Part shown: one piece after another, positions 49,925 through 58,741 of the stretch
Position numbering within the stretch: position 1 is the first letter of the stretch
How the letters are laid out: the number at the start of each line of letters is the position of its first letter
From: Streptomyces flavofungini
GTDB lineage: Bacteria; Actinomycetota; Actinomycetes; Streptomycetales; Streptomycetaceae
Reading direction: 5' to 3'
Assembly: GCF_014650815.1 (NCBI RefSeq)
Contig: NZ_BMVR01000002.1
Location: 1 to 64,000, forward strand
Length of the DNA: 64,000 bases
The notes under the pieces: generated by a model
Told to the model about the DNA's origin: nothing
The model's input: the letters and a program-made list of their open reading frames with translations, nothing else
Databases searched by the model: none
Program-made: the position numbers and the translations under genes

Positions 49925-50901
49925 GCCGCGGTGGCCGTGAACGTCCTGCGGTAGGCCGCCGGTGAGACGCCGAGCACGGACCGCATGTGCTGGCGCAGCG
50001 AGTTGGCGGTGCCGAAGCCCGCGCGGTGGGCCACCAGGTCGATGGGCAGGTCGCTGGCCTCCAGGAGGTGGCGGGCCAGTTCGAGACGCTGGGCGGTGAG
50101 CCAGCGGCCCGGCGTGGTGCCCACCTCGTCGCGGAAGCGGCGCGTGAACGTGCGCAGGCTCATGCGCGCGTGGTCGGCCATCTCCCCCAGCGTCAGGGGC
50201 TCCTGGAGCCGCTGCAGCGCCCACGCGCGCGTGTCCGCCGTGGTGGCGAGGGTGGCCGCGGGGACGGGCCGTTCGATGTACTGCGCCTGGCCGCCGTCGC
50301 GCCAGGGCGGCACGACGCAGGAGCGCGCGACGTGGTTGGCGACGGCGCTGCCGTGGTCGCGGCGGACGAGGTGCAGGCACAGGTCGACCCCGGCGGCCAC
50401 ACCGGCCGAGGTGAGGATGTCGCCGTCGTCCACGAAGAGCACGTCCTCGTCCACGCGCACGCGCGGGAAGGTGCGCTGGAAGTGCGGGGCGACGTGCCAG
50501 TGGGTCGTCGCGGGGCGCCCGTCGAGGAGCCCCGCGGCGGCGAGGACGTAGGAGGCGCTGCAGAACGACACCAGGCGGGCCCCGGTCCTGATCCGGCCGA
50601 GCGCGGCGGCGATCGGCTCCGGGAGCAGTTCACCGGTCAGGCCCTTGTCGAGTTCGCTGGTGGGCGGGATCACGACCGTGTCGGCGCTCTCCAGGGCCTC
50701 GGGTCCGTACTCGACGGCTACGGAGAAGCCCGCTTCCGTACGTACAGGGCGGCCGTCCACCGTGCAGACCACGATGTCGTACAGCGGCCGTCCCGCCTCG
50801 TCCGCCGCCGTGCCGAAGACGCGCGAGGGAATGCCCAGCTCGAAGGGGTACACGCCCTCCAGGGCGAGGACGACGACACGGTGGGTACTGCTGGAGGCCA
50901 T
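49921..50901 (-). CDS. GlxA-type AraC regulator
   Basis: A 326-residue regulator with a DJ-1/PfpI domain (about 8-190; Cys in FCSASYVLAAAGLL) and a C-terminal AraC pair of helices (LGEMADHARMSLRTFTRRFRDEVG and AHRAGFGTANSLRQHM). It is divergent from the quinone oxidoreductase gene, 94 bases away, which is its likely target. Its stop overlaps that of the convergent DUF427 gene. It is the second regulator of this type in the window (compare 9188-10219). Confidence 0.9.
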   Translation of the reverse strand: MASSSTHRVVVLALEGVYPFELGIPSRVFGTAADEAGRPLYDIVVCTVDGRPVRTEAGFSVAVEYGPEALESADTVVIPPTSELDKGLTGELLPEPIAAALGRIRTGARLVSFCSASYVLAAAGLLDGRPATTHWHVAPHFQRTFPRVRVDEDVLFVDDGDILTSAGVAAGVDLCLHLVRRDHGSAVANHVARSCVVPPWRDGGQAQYIERPVPAATLATTADTRAWALQRLQEPLTLGEMADHARMSLRTFTRRFRDEVGTTPGRWLTAQRLELARHLLEASDLPIDLVAHRAGFGTANSLRQHMRSVLGVSPAAYRRTFTATAA

Positions 50902-50995
50902 GGCCAGATTCTGTCACATGATGGCCAAACTGCCAGCACTGCGAGCGGGCCGGCGGGCGCACGCTGGTGGTCGCTCAGCAGAAAGGACCAGATCA

Positions 50996-51973
50996 ATGAG
51001 CTCCCGTACGACCGCCACCATGCGTGCCGTCAGCCCGCGCGCGTGGGGCACCCCCGACGTCCTCGTTCCCGTCGAGGTGGACCGCCCCGAGCCCGGGATC
51101 ACCGAGATCCTGGTCAAGGTGCACGCGGCCGGGGTGAATCCGGTCGACTGGAAGACGCGTGCCGCGGGCGAGTTCGGGGCCTGGGGCGACACCCCGATCC
51201 TCGGCTACGACGTGTCCGGCACGGTCGAGGCCGTCGGCCCCGGGGTGACGCTGTTCGCGCCCGGTGACGAGGTGTTCGGCATGCCGCGCTTCCCGGAGCA
51301 GGCGGGCGGCTACGCCGAGTACGTCGTCGCCCCGGCCCGGCGCTTCGCCCGCAAGCCCGCGAACATCGGCCACGTCGAGGCGGCCGCACTGCCCCTGGCG
51401 GCGCTCACCGCCTGGCAGGCCCTGATCGAGACGGCCGGCCTGCGCGCGGGACAGCGCGTCCTGATCCACGCGGCGGCCGGGGGCGTCGGCCACCTCGCCG
51501 TGCAGATCGCCAAGGCACAGGGCGCGTACGTCATCGGAACGGCGCGCGCCGACAAGCACGACTTCCTGCGCTCCCTCGGCGCGGACGAGCTGATCGACTA
51601 CACGACGACGGACTTCGCCGAGGCGGTCCGCGACGTGGACGTGGTCCTGGACGGCGTCGGCGGCCCGTACGGCGACCGTTCGCTGCCCGTGCTGCGGCGC
51701 GGCGGCCACCTGGTGACGCTGCCCGACCCGGGCGGCCTGCCGGACGCCGAGCGGGCGCGGGAGCGCGGCATCCACACGGGCTGGACCATCGTGGAGCCGG
51801 ACCGGCACGGCATGCTGGAGATCGCCCGGCTGGTCGCGGAGGGACGTCTGCGCGCCGAGGTCGCCGAGACGTTCCCGCTGGCGCGGGCGGCCGAGGCGCA
51901 CGCCCTGGGCGAACGGTCCCGTACCCAGGGCAAGCTGGTCCTCACGGTGAGCACGAGCCCGTCCGGCGACTGA
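50996..51973 (+). CDS. Zinc-independent quinone oxidoreductase-type MDR protein
   Basis: A 325-residue medium-chain reductase. It shows VHAAGVNPVDWKTRAAGEF, GYDVSGTVEAVGPGV, the NADPH motif HAAAGGVGHLAVQIAKAQGA and the C-terminal TQGKLVL. Zinc ligands are missing, so it is of the quinone reductase/enoyl reductase type acting with NADPH. ATG 50996 follows AAAGGA by 8 bases. Its last residues SPSGD and TGA lie in a repeat-family copy. The divergent GlxA-type gene probably controls it. Confidence 0.9.
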   Translation: MSSRTTATMRAVSPRAWGTPDVLVPVEVDRPEPGITEILVKVHAAGVNPVDWKTRAAGEFGAWGDTPILGYDVSGTVEAVGPGVTLFAPGDEVFGMPRFPEQAGGYAEYVVAPARRFARKPANIGHVEAAALPLAALTAWQALIETAGLRAGQRVLIHAAAGGVGHLAVQIAKAQGAYVIGTARADKHDFLRSLGADELIDYTTTDFAEAVRDVDVVLDGVGGPYGDRSLPVLRRGGHLVTLPDPGGLPDAERARERGIHTGWTIVEPDRHGMLEIARLVAEGRLRAEVAETFPLARAAEAHALGERSRTQGKLVLTVSTSPSGD

Positions 51974-51997
51974 GGACGAGCCCGTCCGGCGATTGAG
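51955..51997 (+). repeat. Two tandem copies of the repeat-family core over a stop codon
   Basis: GAGCCCGTCCGGCGACTGAG (51955-51974) and GAGCCCGTCCGGCGATTGAG (51978-51997) have a 23-bp period. The first contains the stop TGA (51971-51973) of the oxidoreductase. Confidence 0.85.
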
Positions 51998-52011
51998 GGC
52001 GAGCCGGGGCC

Positions 52012-53154
52012 TCAGGTCAGGGCCGCGACCCGCTCCGTGGCGGCGATCGTCGCCGAGCCCACCACGCGCGAGCCGTCGTACAGGACGATCGCCTGCCCGG
52101 GCGCGACGCCGCGCACGGGCTCGGTGAAGCTGACGTGCAGACGGTCGTCGACCAGTTCGGCGGTGACCTCGGTCTCGCCGCCGTGGGCGCGCAGCTGCGC
52201 GGTGTAGGTGCCCGCTCCGGAGGGGGCGGCACCGCACCAGCGGGGCTTGACGGCCGTCAGGGCCGTCACGTCCAGGGCGGCGGCCGGGCCGACCGTCACC
52301 GTGTTGTCGACCGGGGAGATGTCCAGGACGTAGCGGGGCTTGCCGTCGGGCGCGGGCGTGCCGATGCGCAGGCCCTTGCGCTGGCCGATGGTGAAGCCGA
52401 ACGCGCCCTCGTGGCTGCCGACGACCTCGCCGGACTCGTCGACGATGTCGCCCTCCGCCTTGCCGAGGCGGGAGGCCAGGAAGCCCTGGGTGTCGCCGTC
52501 CGCGATGAAGCAGATGTCGTGGCTGTCGGGCTTCTTGGCGACGGCGAGTCCGCGCCGCTCGGCCTCCGCGCGGATCTCGTCCTTCGTGGTGACCGTGTCG
52601 CCGAGCGGGAACATCGCGTGCGCGAGCTGCCGGTCGTCGAGCACCCCGAGGACGTAGGACTGGTCCTTGGCCATGTCCGAGGCGCGGTGCAGTTCGCGCA
52701 CCCCGTCCGCGCCCGTGATCACCTGGGCGTAGTGGCCGGTGCAGACCGCGTCGAAGCCGAGGGCCAGGGCCTTGTCCAGGAGCGCCGCGAACTTGATCTT
52801 CTCGTTGCAGCGCAGGCACGGGTTCGGGGTGCGCCCGGCCTCGTACTCGGCGATGAAGTCCTCGACCACGTCCTCGCGGAAGCGCTCGGCGAGGTCCCAC
52901 ACGTAGAACGGGATGCCGATGACGTCCGCCGCGCGGCGGGCGTCGCGCGAGTCCTCGATGGTGCAGCAGCCGCGCGCGCCCGTACGGAACGACTGCGGGT
53001 TCGCCGACAGCGCCAGATGCACACCGGTCACGTCGTGCCCGGCTTCGGCGGCACGGGCGGCGGCGACGGCGGAATCCACCCCGCCGGACATGGCGGCGAG
53101 GACACGGAGCGGGCGGCTGGTGCGCGGCGGGGCCGACGGGATCTGCGAAGTCAT
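52012..53154 (-). CDS. mnmA: tRNA-specific 2-thiouridylase
   Basis: A 380-residue enzyme that thiolates U34 of Glu, Gln and Lys tRNAs. The PP-loop is [12 protein letters not shown]; the catalytic cysteines are in [12 protein letters not shown] and [19 protein letters not shown] and [13 protein letters not shown] are family landmarks. ATG 53154 gives [10 protein letters not shown]. Sulfur would come from a cysteine desulfurase; the NifS-type gene lies about 0.9 kb upstream on the same strand, with an amidase gene of opposite strand between them. Confidence 0.96.
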   Translation of the reverse strand: MTSQIPSAPPRTSRPLRVLAAMSGGVDSAVAAARAAEAGHDVTGVHLALSANPQSFRTGARGCCTIEDSRDARRAADVIGIPFYVWDLAERFREDVVEDFIAEYEAGRTPNPCLRCNEKIKFAALLDKALALGFDAVCTGHYAQVITGADGVRELHRASDMAKDQSYVLGVLDDRQLAHAMFPLGDTVTTKDEIRAEAERRGLAVAKKPDSHDICFIADGDTQGFLASRLGKAEGDIVDESGEVVGSHEGAFGFTIGQRKGLRIGTPAPDGKPRYVLDISPVDNTVTVGPAAALDVTALTAVKPRWCGAAPSGAGTYTAQLRAHGGETEVTAELVDDRLHVSFTEPVRGVAPGQAIVLYDGSRVVGSATIAATERVAALT

Positions 53155-53215
53155 AGCCCTAACAGGGTACGGGTCCGCGGGAACCCGGCGCCCCTGAGTA
53201 TGCGTTGGGGATCGC

Positions 53216-53929
53216 ATGGGGGCCGAGAAGACGGAGAGCACCGAGGACGGCGGGAACACCGCGCCACCGCCGGGTCGTGCGGTCAGTCGGCGCGCGCTCC
53301 TGCTCGGCGGCACCGCCGCCGTGGGCGTGGGGGTGTACGCGCTCGCCCACGACGAGCTGGGACGGCTGCGGTGGCGGATCCCCGGAGTGGTGAAGAAGCG
53401 CAAAGAGGGCGCGGTCGACGCTCGGGGCGTGCAGTGGACAGCGGCGTCCTCCGCGAACTGGCGGCGGGCCGACCGCCCCGACGACTACGAGATCGACCGC
53501 GTCGTCATCCACGTCGTGCAGGGCAGCTATCGCACCGCCCTGAAGGTCTTCAAGGACCCCGGCCACGGCGCCGCCGCGCACTACGTGGTCCGTAAGGACG
53601 GCCACATCGCCCAGATGATCCGGGAGCTCGACGTGGCGTTCCACGCGGGCAGCAGGGACATGAACGAGCGCAGCGTGGGCATCGAGCACGAGGGTTTCGT
53701 GGACAAGAAGGAGTCGTTCACGGACGCGATGTACGAGGCGTCGGCGCGGCTCACCGCGGGGATCTGTGAGCGGTACGACATCCCGGTCGACCGGAAGCAC
53801 ATCATCGGGCACGTGGAGGTCGAAGGGACGGATCACACGGATCCGGGGCCGCACTGGGACTGGGAGCGGTATTTGCGGCTTGTGCGGCGGGAGCGGGATC
53901 GGCCCGCCCGCACCAAGGCTCCGGCCTAG
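53216..53929 (+). CDS. N-acetylmuramoyl-L-alanine amidase (Amidase_2/PGRP), exported
   Basis: A 237-residue protein. The N-terminus has a Tat-like [21 protein letters not shown] (24-44). The amidase domain shows the zinc-binding His in [41 protein letters not shown] and the second part [21 protein letters not shown]. It should cut peptide from cell-wall glycan outside the membrane. ATG 53216 is used; no strong ribosome-binding site is visible. It is divergent from mnmA by only 61 bases. Confidence 0.88.
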   Translation: MGAEKTESTEDGGNTAPPPGRAVSRRALLLGGTAAVGVGVYALAHDELGRLRWRIPGVVKKRKEGAVDARGVQWTAASSANWRRADRPDDYEIDRVVIHVVQGSYRTALKVFKDPGHGAAAHYVVRKDGHIAQMIRELDVAFHAGSRDMNERSVGIEHEGFVDKKESFTDAMYEASARLTAGICERYDIPVDRKHIIGHVEVEGTDHTDPGPHWDWERYLRLVRRERDRPARTKAPA

Positions 53930-54000
53930 CGCCCCCCACCGCGCGGGGGGGCCGGGGTGCCCGGCCGGGAGCTCCCGATCCCGCCGCTTCCCGATCCTGG

Positions 54001-54041
54001 GGCTCCGCCCCAGACCCCGCTCCTCAATCGCCGGAGGGGCA
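54001..54041 (-). repeat. Repeat-family copy, reverse orientation
   Basis: The complement of 54020-54040 is GCCCCTCCGGCGATTGAGGAG, followed by a GGGGTCTGGGGCGGAGCC block (complement of 54001-54018), in the gap between the convergent amidase and desulfurase genes. The block can fold as a hairpin and may end transcription. Confidence 0.7.
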
Positions 54042-54065
54042 AAAAGTCACCGGAGGCGCCAGACG

Positions 54066-55244
54066 TCAGCTCAGGCCCGCCGTCCGCGCCCGTTCCACCG
54101 CCGGGCCGATCGCCGCCGCCACCGCCTCCACATCCCCCTTCGTCGACGTGTGGCCCAGGGAGAAGCGCAGGGTGCCGCGGGCCAGGTCCGGGTCGGTGCC
54201 CGTGGCGAGGAGGACGTGGCTGGGCTGGGCCACGCCCGCGGTGCAGGCGGAGCCGGTGGAGCACTCGATGCCCTGGGCGTCCAGGAGCAGCAGGAGGGAG
54301 TCGCCCTCGCAGCCGGGGAAGGTGAAGTGGGCGTTGGCGGGGAGCCGCCCGGCGGGGTCGGGGTCGCCGCCGAGGATCGCGTCGGGGACGGCGGCGCGGA
54401 CGGCCGCGACCAGGTCGTCGCGGAGCGCGCCCACCTCGTGGGCGAACTGCTCGCGGCGCTCGGCGGCGAGCCGCCCGGCCACGGCGAACGCGGCGACCGC
54501 GGGCACGTCGAGGGTGCCGGAGCGCACGTGCCGCTCCTGGCCGCCGCCGTGCAGCACGGGCACGGGGCTGTAGGCGCGGCCGAGCAGCAGCGCGCCGATG
54601 CCGTAGGGGCCGCCGATCTTGTGCCCGGAGACGGTCATCGCGGCGAGCCCGGAGGCGCCGAAGTCGACGGGCACCTGCCCGAAGGCCTGCACCGCGTCGG
54701 CGTGCAACGGCACGTCGAACTCGGCGCAGACGTCGGCCAGTTCGCGTACGGGCTGCAGGGTGCCGATCTCGTTGTTGGCCCACATGACGGTGGCGAGGGC
54801 GACGTCGTCGGGGTTGCGGGCGATGGCCTCGCGCAGCGCTTCGGGGTGCACGCGGCCGTGCGCGTCGACGGGGAGGTACTCGACGGTGGCGCCCTCGTGC
54901 TCGCCGAGCCAGTCGACGGCGTCGAGGACGGCGTGGTGCTCGACGGGGCTGGCGAGGACCCGGGTGCGGGCCTGCCCGCCGTCCGGGCCGGGGCGCCGCG
55001 CCCAGTACAGGCCCTTCACGGCGAGGTTGTCCGCCTCGGTGCCGCCGGAGGTGAACACCACCTCGCTGGGGCGCGCGCCGAGCGACTCGGCCAGCGTCTC
55101 ACGGGCCTCCTCGACGGTGCGGCGAGCCCGGCGGCCCGCCGCGTGCAGTGAGGAGGCGTTGCCGGTGACGGCGAGCTGGGCGGTCATCGCCGAGATCGCT
55201 TCCGGGAGCATCGGGGTGGTCGCGGCGTGGTCGAGGTAGGCCAT
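54066..55244 (-). CDS. Cysteine desulfurase (NifS/IscS-like)
   Basis: A 392-residue PLP enzyme that moves sulfur from cysteine to a protein persulfide. The PLP lysine is Lys209 in VSGHKIGG; the HAATTP start, [10 protein letters not shown] and the catalytic Cys334 in STGSACTAG are clear. It is of the class with a long active-site loop used for tRNA thiolation and iron-sulfur cluster supply. On the same strand it precedes mnmA, to which it likely delivers sulfur. Confidence 0.95.
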   Translation of the reverse strand: MAYLDHAATTPMLPEAISAMTAQLAVTGNASSLHAAGRRARRTVEEARETLAESLGARPSEVVFTSGGTEADNLAVKGLYWARRPGPDGGQARTRVLASPVEHHAVLDAVDWLGEHEGATVEYLPVDAHGRVHPEALREAIARNPDDVALATVMWANNEIGTLQPVRELADVCAEFDVPLHADAVQAFGQVPVDFGASGLAAMTVSGHKIGGPYGIGALLLGRAYSPVPVLHGGGQERHVRSGTLDVPAVAAFAVAGRLAAERREQFAHEVGALRDDLVAAVRAAVPDAILGGDPDPAGRLPANAHFTFPGCEGDSLLLLLDAQGIECSTGSACTAGVAQPSHVLLATGTDPDLARGTLRFSLGHTSTKGDVEAVAAAIGPAVERARTAGLS

Positions 55245-55308
55245 GGTGGGCTCGATTCTACGAGCCGCGGCCGGGCGGCCGGACCCCGCGGTGGCGCGTC
55301 CGCGCCGG

Positions 55309-55644
55309 TCAGCCCGCGAAGCTCCAGGACACCGAGTTGTTCAGGGACATCAGCGCGACGAGGACGACGAGATCGGCCACGCCGAGACCGAGTCCGAGCA
55401 GCGCGCGGCCGCGCCGGGCGGTGCCGCGCCACAGCGCGACGGACGCGAGGGCGATGGCGACGGGGCCGAGCACGATGTTCAGGACGAGCAGCCCGAGCAG
55501 GCCGAGGACGAAGGACGCCACGGCCATGCCGTCGGTGTCACGGCGGCCGACGGGGAGGTTCCGCGACCCGCTGTCGGTCGGCAGCGGGCCGGTGCCGGTC
55601 GTCCGCGGAGCGCTGTCGGTGGGCGCCTGTGCGGTGAGTTCCAT
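55309..55644 (-). CDS. Small DUF4190-type membrane protein
   Basis: A 111-residue protein. A polar, Pro/Thr-rich N-terminus (1-38) is followed by two hydrophobic helices (about 40-70 and 82-100) of the DUF4190 pattern ([21 protein letters not shown]). The function is unknown. It lies downstream of the tiny membrane gene and may be transcribed with it from the FabR-like operator region. Confidence 0.8.
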   Translation of the reverse strand: MELTAQAPTDSAPRTTGTGPLPTDSGSRNLPVGRRDTDGMAVASFVLGLLGLLVLNIVLGPVAIALASVALWRGTARRGRALLGLGLGVADLVVLVALMSLNNSVSWSFAG

Positions 55645-55700
55645 GGTGCGACTCCTCAGGGTGGTCGGAGGTCGTACGGAGTCGGGCGGCCGTACGGCGG

Positions 55701-55853
55701 TCAGCGGTGGCGCGCGTGCCGCTCGCGCAGCGCGAACACCAGCAGCCAGACGCCGATGACGGCGGCAAGGGCGAGTGAGACGGACAGCGGGGCGTGCGCC
55801 ACGGTGCCCATGGCGACGCCGAGGAGCAGGAGCGCGGCGACGAGGAACAGCAT
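55701..55853 (-). CDS. Tiny membrane protein
   Basis: A 50-residue frame with two hydrophobic helices (MLFLVAALLLLGVAMG and about 24-41) and a basic C-terminus (RERHARHR). GGAGG lies 10 bases upstream of ATG 55853. It is divergent from the FabR-like gene, 132 bases away, and so is a probable target of that regulator. No family recognised. Confidence 0.65.
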   Translation of the reverse strand: MLFLVAALLLLGVAMGTVAHAPLSVSLALAAVIGVWLLVFALRERHARHR

Positions 55854-55907
55854 GAGAAGAACCCCTCCTGTACGGACAGCTGCCGAAGCTTCGGTGAACG
55901 ATTGTGG

Positions 55908-55977
55908 TTACAACTGTTCACTGACTGGAGAGTCTACTCCCCTCACGGCTTTCAAATCTCAGAGAACAGTTGTTAAC
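55908..55977. promoter_or_regulatory. Twin operator boxes for the FabR-like regulator
   Basis: Box 1 TTACAACTGTTC (55908-55919) and box 2 GAACAGTTGTTAAC (55964-55977) are inverted copies of TTA-ACAACTGTT; each has an ACA-AC-TGT palindromic core. They sit 66 bases before the tiny membrane gene and 8 bases before the regulator gene. I recall E. coli FabR sites with a TACA..TGTT core, which this resembles. Confidence 0.5.
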
Positions 55978-55985
55978 TGCATGGC

Positions 55986-56636
55986 ATGAGTCACACCCTC
56001 GACGGCCCGGCCCCGGGCGCCCGGCAGGCGCAGAAGCAGCGGACCCGGCAGGCCCTGCTCGACGCGGCGCTGCACCTGCTCGCGGAGCAGAGCCTGTCCA
56101 GCCTCGGCCTGCGCGAGGTGACCCGCGCCGTCGGGGTGGCCCCCACCGCCTTCTACCGGCACTTCCGCGACACGGCCGACCTGGGCGTGGCCCTCGTCGA
56201 GGAGGCCCTGGGCAGCCTGCACAGCACGCTCGTCGCCACGCTCGCGGCGACGGGTGACGGCGAGGAGCGCATCACGGCCGCCGTGGACCTGATCGTCGCG
56301 TACGTCCGCACGTATCCCGCCCACGCCCGCTTCATCGCGCGCGAGCAGCACGGCGGCGTGAAGCAGGTCCGCGAGGCCATAGGCGGCCAACTCACGCTGT
56401 TCGCAGAGGAGGTGGCGGCGCAGTTCGCCAAGGAGCCGGAGGCGGCGGGCTGGAGCGCGGAGGACCTGCTGATGCTCGCCCGGATGTATGTGGACCACAT
56501 GGTGATGACCGCGTCCGCCCTCCTGGGCACCGACGACGAGGAGCCGGTGGCCGACCGGGCCCGCCGGCAGTTGCGGCTGCTCACCCTGGGGCGCCGCCAC
56601 TGGCTGGACGCACCGCCGGAGGGAAGCGGCGGATAG
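55986..56636 (+). CDS. FabR-like TetR regulator
   Basis: A 216-residue TetR regulator. The helix-turn-helix region LGLREVTRAVGVAPTAFYRHFRDTADLGVALVEE closely resembles that of E. coli FabR, the regulator of unsaturated fatty acid genes, and AREQHGG in the ligand domain also fits. No fab or desaturase gene adjoins it; instead it is divergent from two small membrane proteins. ATG 55986 lies a few bases after operator box 2, so it likely represses itself. Confidence 0.88.
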   Translation: MSHTLDGPAPGARQAQKQRTRQALLDAALHLLAEQSLSSLGLREVTRAVGVAPTAFYRHFRDTADLGVALVEEALGSLHSTLVATLAATGDGEERITAAVDLIVAYVRTYPAHARFIAREQHGGVKQVREAIGGQLTLFAEEVAAQFAKEPEAAGWSAEDLLMLARMYVDHMVMTASALLGTDDEEPVADRARRQLRLLTLGRRHWLDAPPEGSGG

Positions 56637-56737
56637 CGACAGCGGAGGGAAGAGACGGAGGGAAACGGTGGACGGACACGGTGACGAAACTGGCCGGTAC
56701 TCGACGGACAGGTAAGGGGCAACTAGCCTTCTGGGCT

Positions 56738-57604
56738 ATGACACGCACCCACGCCGACTGGCTCCTCGACCAGACCTTCGCCTCCTCCTCGGGCACCGTC
56801 CGCTGGGCCGCCCTCGGGCCGGCCGACGCGCCGCCCGTCGTCCTGGTCCACGGCACCCCGTTCTCGTCGTACGTGTGGCGGGGCGTCGCCAAGGCGCTCG
56901 CGCGCGAACACCGCGTGTACGTATGGGACCTGCCCGGGTACGGGGCGTCCGAGATGCGGGCCGGGCAGGACGTGTCGCTCGCCGCGCAGGCCCGGGTGTT
57001 CACCGAACTGCTCGCCCACTGGGGCCTGGACCGAGAGGACCTCCCGGCCGTCCTCGCCCACGACTTCGGCGGCTGCGTGGCGCTGCGGGCGTACCTGCTG
57101 CACGACGCGCGCTACGCCCGGCTCGCCGTGGTCGACCCGGTGGCCCTCGCGCCGTGGGGCTCGCCCACGTACCGGCTGCTCGGCGCGCACGCGGACGTGT
57201 TCGCCCAACTGCCGCCCGCGCTGCACGAGGTACTGGTGCGGGAGTACGTCGGCTCGGCGAGCCACCGCGGGCTGCACCCGGACGTGCTCGACCGGCTCGT
57301 GGCGCCCTGGTGCACGGAAGCGGGACGGCCCGCGTTCTACCGGCAGATCCAGCAGAACGACCAGCGCTTCACGGACGAGATCCAGGGCAGGTACGGCGAG
57401 TTGAAGCTGCCCGTCCTGGTCTGCTGGGGCACCGAGGACACCTGGATCCCGGTGGCGCGCGGCCACGAACTCGCCGGTCTCGTCCCCGGCGCCGAGCTGC
57501 GGCTGATCGAGGGCGCGGGACATCTCGTACAAGAGGACGCTCCGGCGGAACTCACGGGGGCGCTCGCCCGTTTCCTCAATGCGGGCCCTCGTACAGAGCG
57601 CTGA
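56738..57604 (+). CDS. Alpha/beta hydrolase with Asp nucleophile
   Basis: A 288-residue hydrolase with oxyanion-hole HGTPF, a nucleophile elbow AHDFGGCVA where the nucleophile is Asp, acid Asp in GTEDTW and His in GAGHLVQED. The Asp nucleophile suggests a haloalkane dehalogenase or epoxide hydrolase type, like the gene at 3237, though the two are only distantly related. The 3' end overlaps the convergent WYL regulator gene by 29 bases. Confidence 0.85.
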   Translation: MTRTHADWLLDQTFASSSGTVRWAALGPADAPPVVLVHGTPFSSYVWRGVAKALAREHRVYVWDLPGYGASEMRAGQDVSLAAQARVFTELLAHWGLDREDLPAVLAHDFGGCVALRAYLLHDARYARLAVVDPVALAPWGSPTYRLLGAHADVFAQLPPALHEVLVREYVGSASHRGLHPDVLDRLVAPWCTEAGRPAFYRQIQQNDQRFTDEIQGRYGELKLPVLVCWGTEDTWIPVARGHELAGLVPGAELRLIEGAGHLVQEDAPAELTGALARFLNAGPRTER

Positions 57605-58634
57605 CAGCCGCGGCGGCCCGCGCCAGCTCTTCACGCACCTCCGGCGGCGAAAGCACCTCGACGGCGTCGGAGAACGCGAGCAGGACGCGCGCCGCCCGCT
57701 CCTCCTCCACGACGAGGCGCACGGTCACCCACTCCCCCGCGTCCTGGGCGCCCTCGGCGTCCCCGCAACCGACCCCGCCCTCGCCCCCGGCACCACGAGC
57801 CCCCTCAGCACCCCCGCCCTCCTCACCCCCCTCCTCCACGACCTCAGTGATCGCACCCCCGTGCAGCCGCAGAAACCGCCCGTAGCGATCCCGGCGCACC
57901 CGCGCCGTCACCTCGATGCCACCGACCCGCCTCTCCACCCACTCCTTCAACCCCTCCCAGACATCCGTGAGTTCCACACCGGGTCGGCGCCGCACCGGCT
58001 CGTCCGTCAGGCACGCCGAGCGCACCCGGTCGGCGCGGAAGAGTCTCGGCTCCGCGTCCCGGTCGGCCACGAGGTACCAGACGCCCGCCTTGGACACGAG
58101 GCCGTAGGGGTCGAGGGTGTAGTCCCGGGCGCCGTCGGACCCGCTGTGCACATAGCTCACCCGCACCCGCCGGTCGGCGAAGACCGCGTCCTGGAGCGTG
58201 CCCAGCTGGTCCGGGGCCAGGCCGGGGCCCGGGCCGCGCGTCCAGCGCGCGGCGTCGACGAGGATGCGGCGGCTGGTCAGCTCGGCGGCGGGCCGGTGCG
58301 GTGCGGGCAGCGCCGCCATCACCTTGCGCAGGGCCGAGCCGATGGCCGCGTCCAGGCCGAGCGCGGCGTGCGCGCCCTGCGCGGCGAGGACGAACAGGGC
58401 GCGGGACTCGTCGGCGGTCAGGCCCGTGACGTCGGTGCGGTAGCCGGGCAGCAGCGTGATGCCGCCGTGCCGCCCGCGTTCGGCGTACACCGGGACGCCC
58501 GCGGCGGACAGCGCCTCGACGTCGCGGTAGATGGTGCGGACGGACACCTCCAGGCGCTCGGCGAGTTCGGGCGCGGGCACCGTGCCCCGGGTCTGGAGCA
58601 GCAACAGGATCGAGAGCAGCCGGTCGGACTTCAC
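57576..58634 (-). CDS. WYL-domain transcriptional regulator
   Basis: A 352-residue regulator. An N-terminal DeoR-like helix-turn-helix (LLSILLLLQTRGTVPAPELAERLEVSVRTIYRDVEAL) is followed by a WYL domain (YGLVSKAGVWYLVADRD) and a C-terminal extension. A Gly/Glu-rich insertion of about 35 residues (near 275-310) interrupts the C-terminal part. GTG 58634 gives MKSDRLLSILLL, the usual start of the family. It is convergent with the hydrolase gene, overlapping it, and divergent from the LysR gene. Confidence 0.88.
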   Translation of the reverse strand: MKSDRLLSILLLLQTRGTVPAPELAERLEVSVRTIYRDVEALSAAGVPVYAERGRHGGITLLPGYRTDVTGLTADESRALFVLAAQGAHAALGLDAAIGSALRKVMAALPAPHRPAAELTSRRILVDAARWTRGPGPGLAPDQLGTLQDAVFADRRVRVSYVHSGSDGARDYTLDPYGLVSKAGVWYLVADRDAEPRLFRADRVRSACLTDEPVRRRPGVELTDVWEGLKEWVERRVGGIEVTARVRRDRYGRFLRLHGGAITEVVEEGGEEGGGAEGARGAGGEGGVGCGDAEGAQDAGEWVTVRLVVEEERAARVLLAFSDAVEVLSPPEVREELARAAAAVSALYEGPH

Positions 58635-58729
58635 CCGGCCAAGGATCGCCCACTCCCCGCAAGCGGGACGCCCGCACTCCGGATCCAGAAGCGACGGAAA
58701 AGGCCCGTCAACTGTTCCCAAATTTTGCT

Positions 58730-58735
58730 TATGAT
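58730..58735 (+). promoter_or_regulatory. -10 box of the LysR gene
   Basis: TATGAT ends seven bases before GTG 58742, so transcription should start at or next to the start codon and give a leaderless mRNA. There is no good -35; a TG lies two bases upstream of the box. Confidence 0.45.
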
Positions 58736-58741
58736 TCGGAG

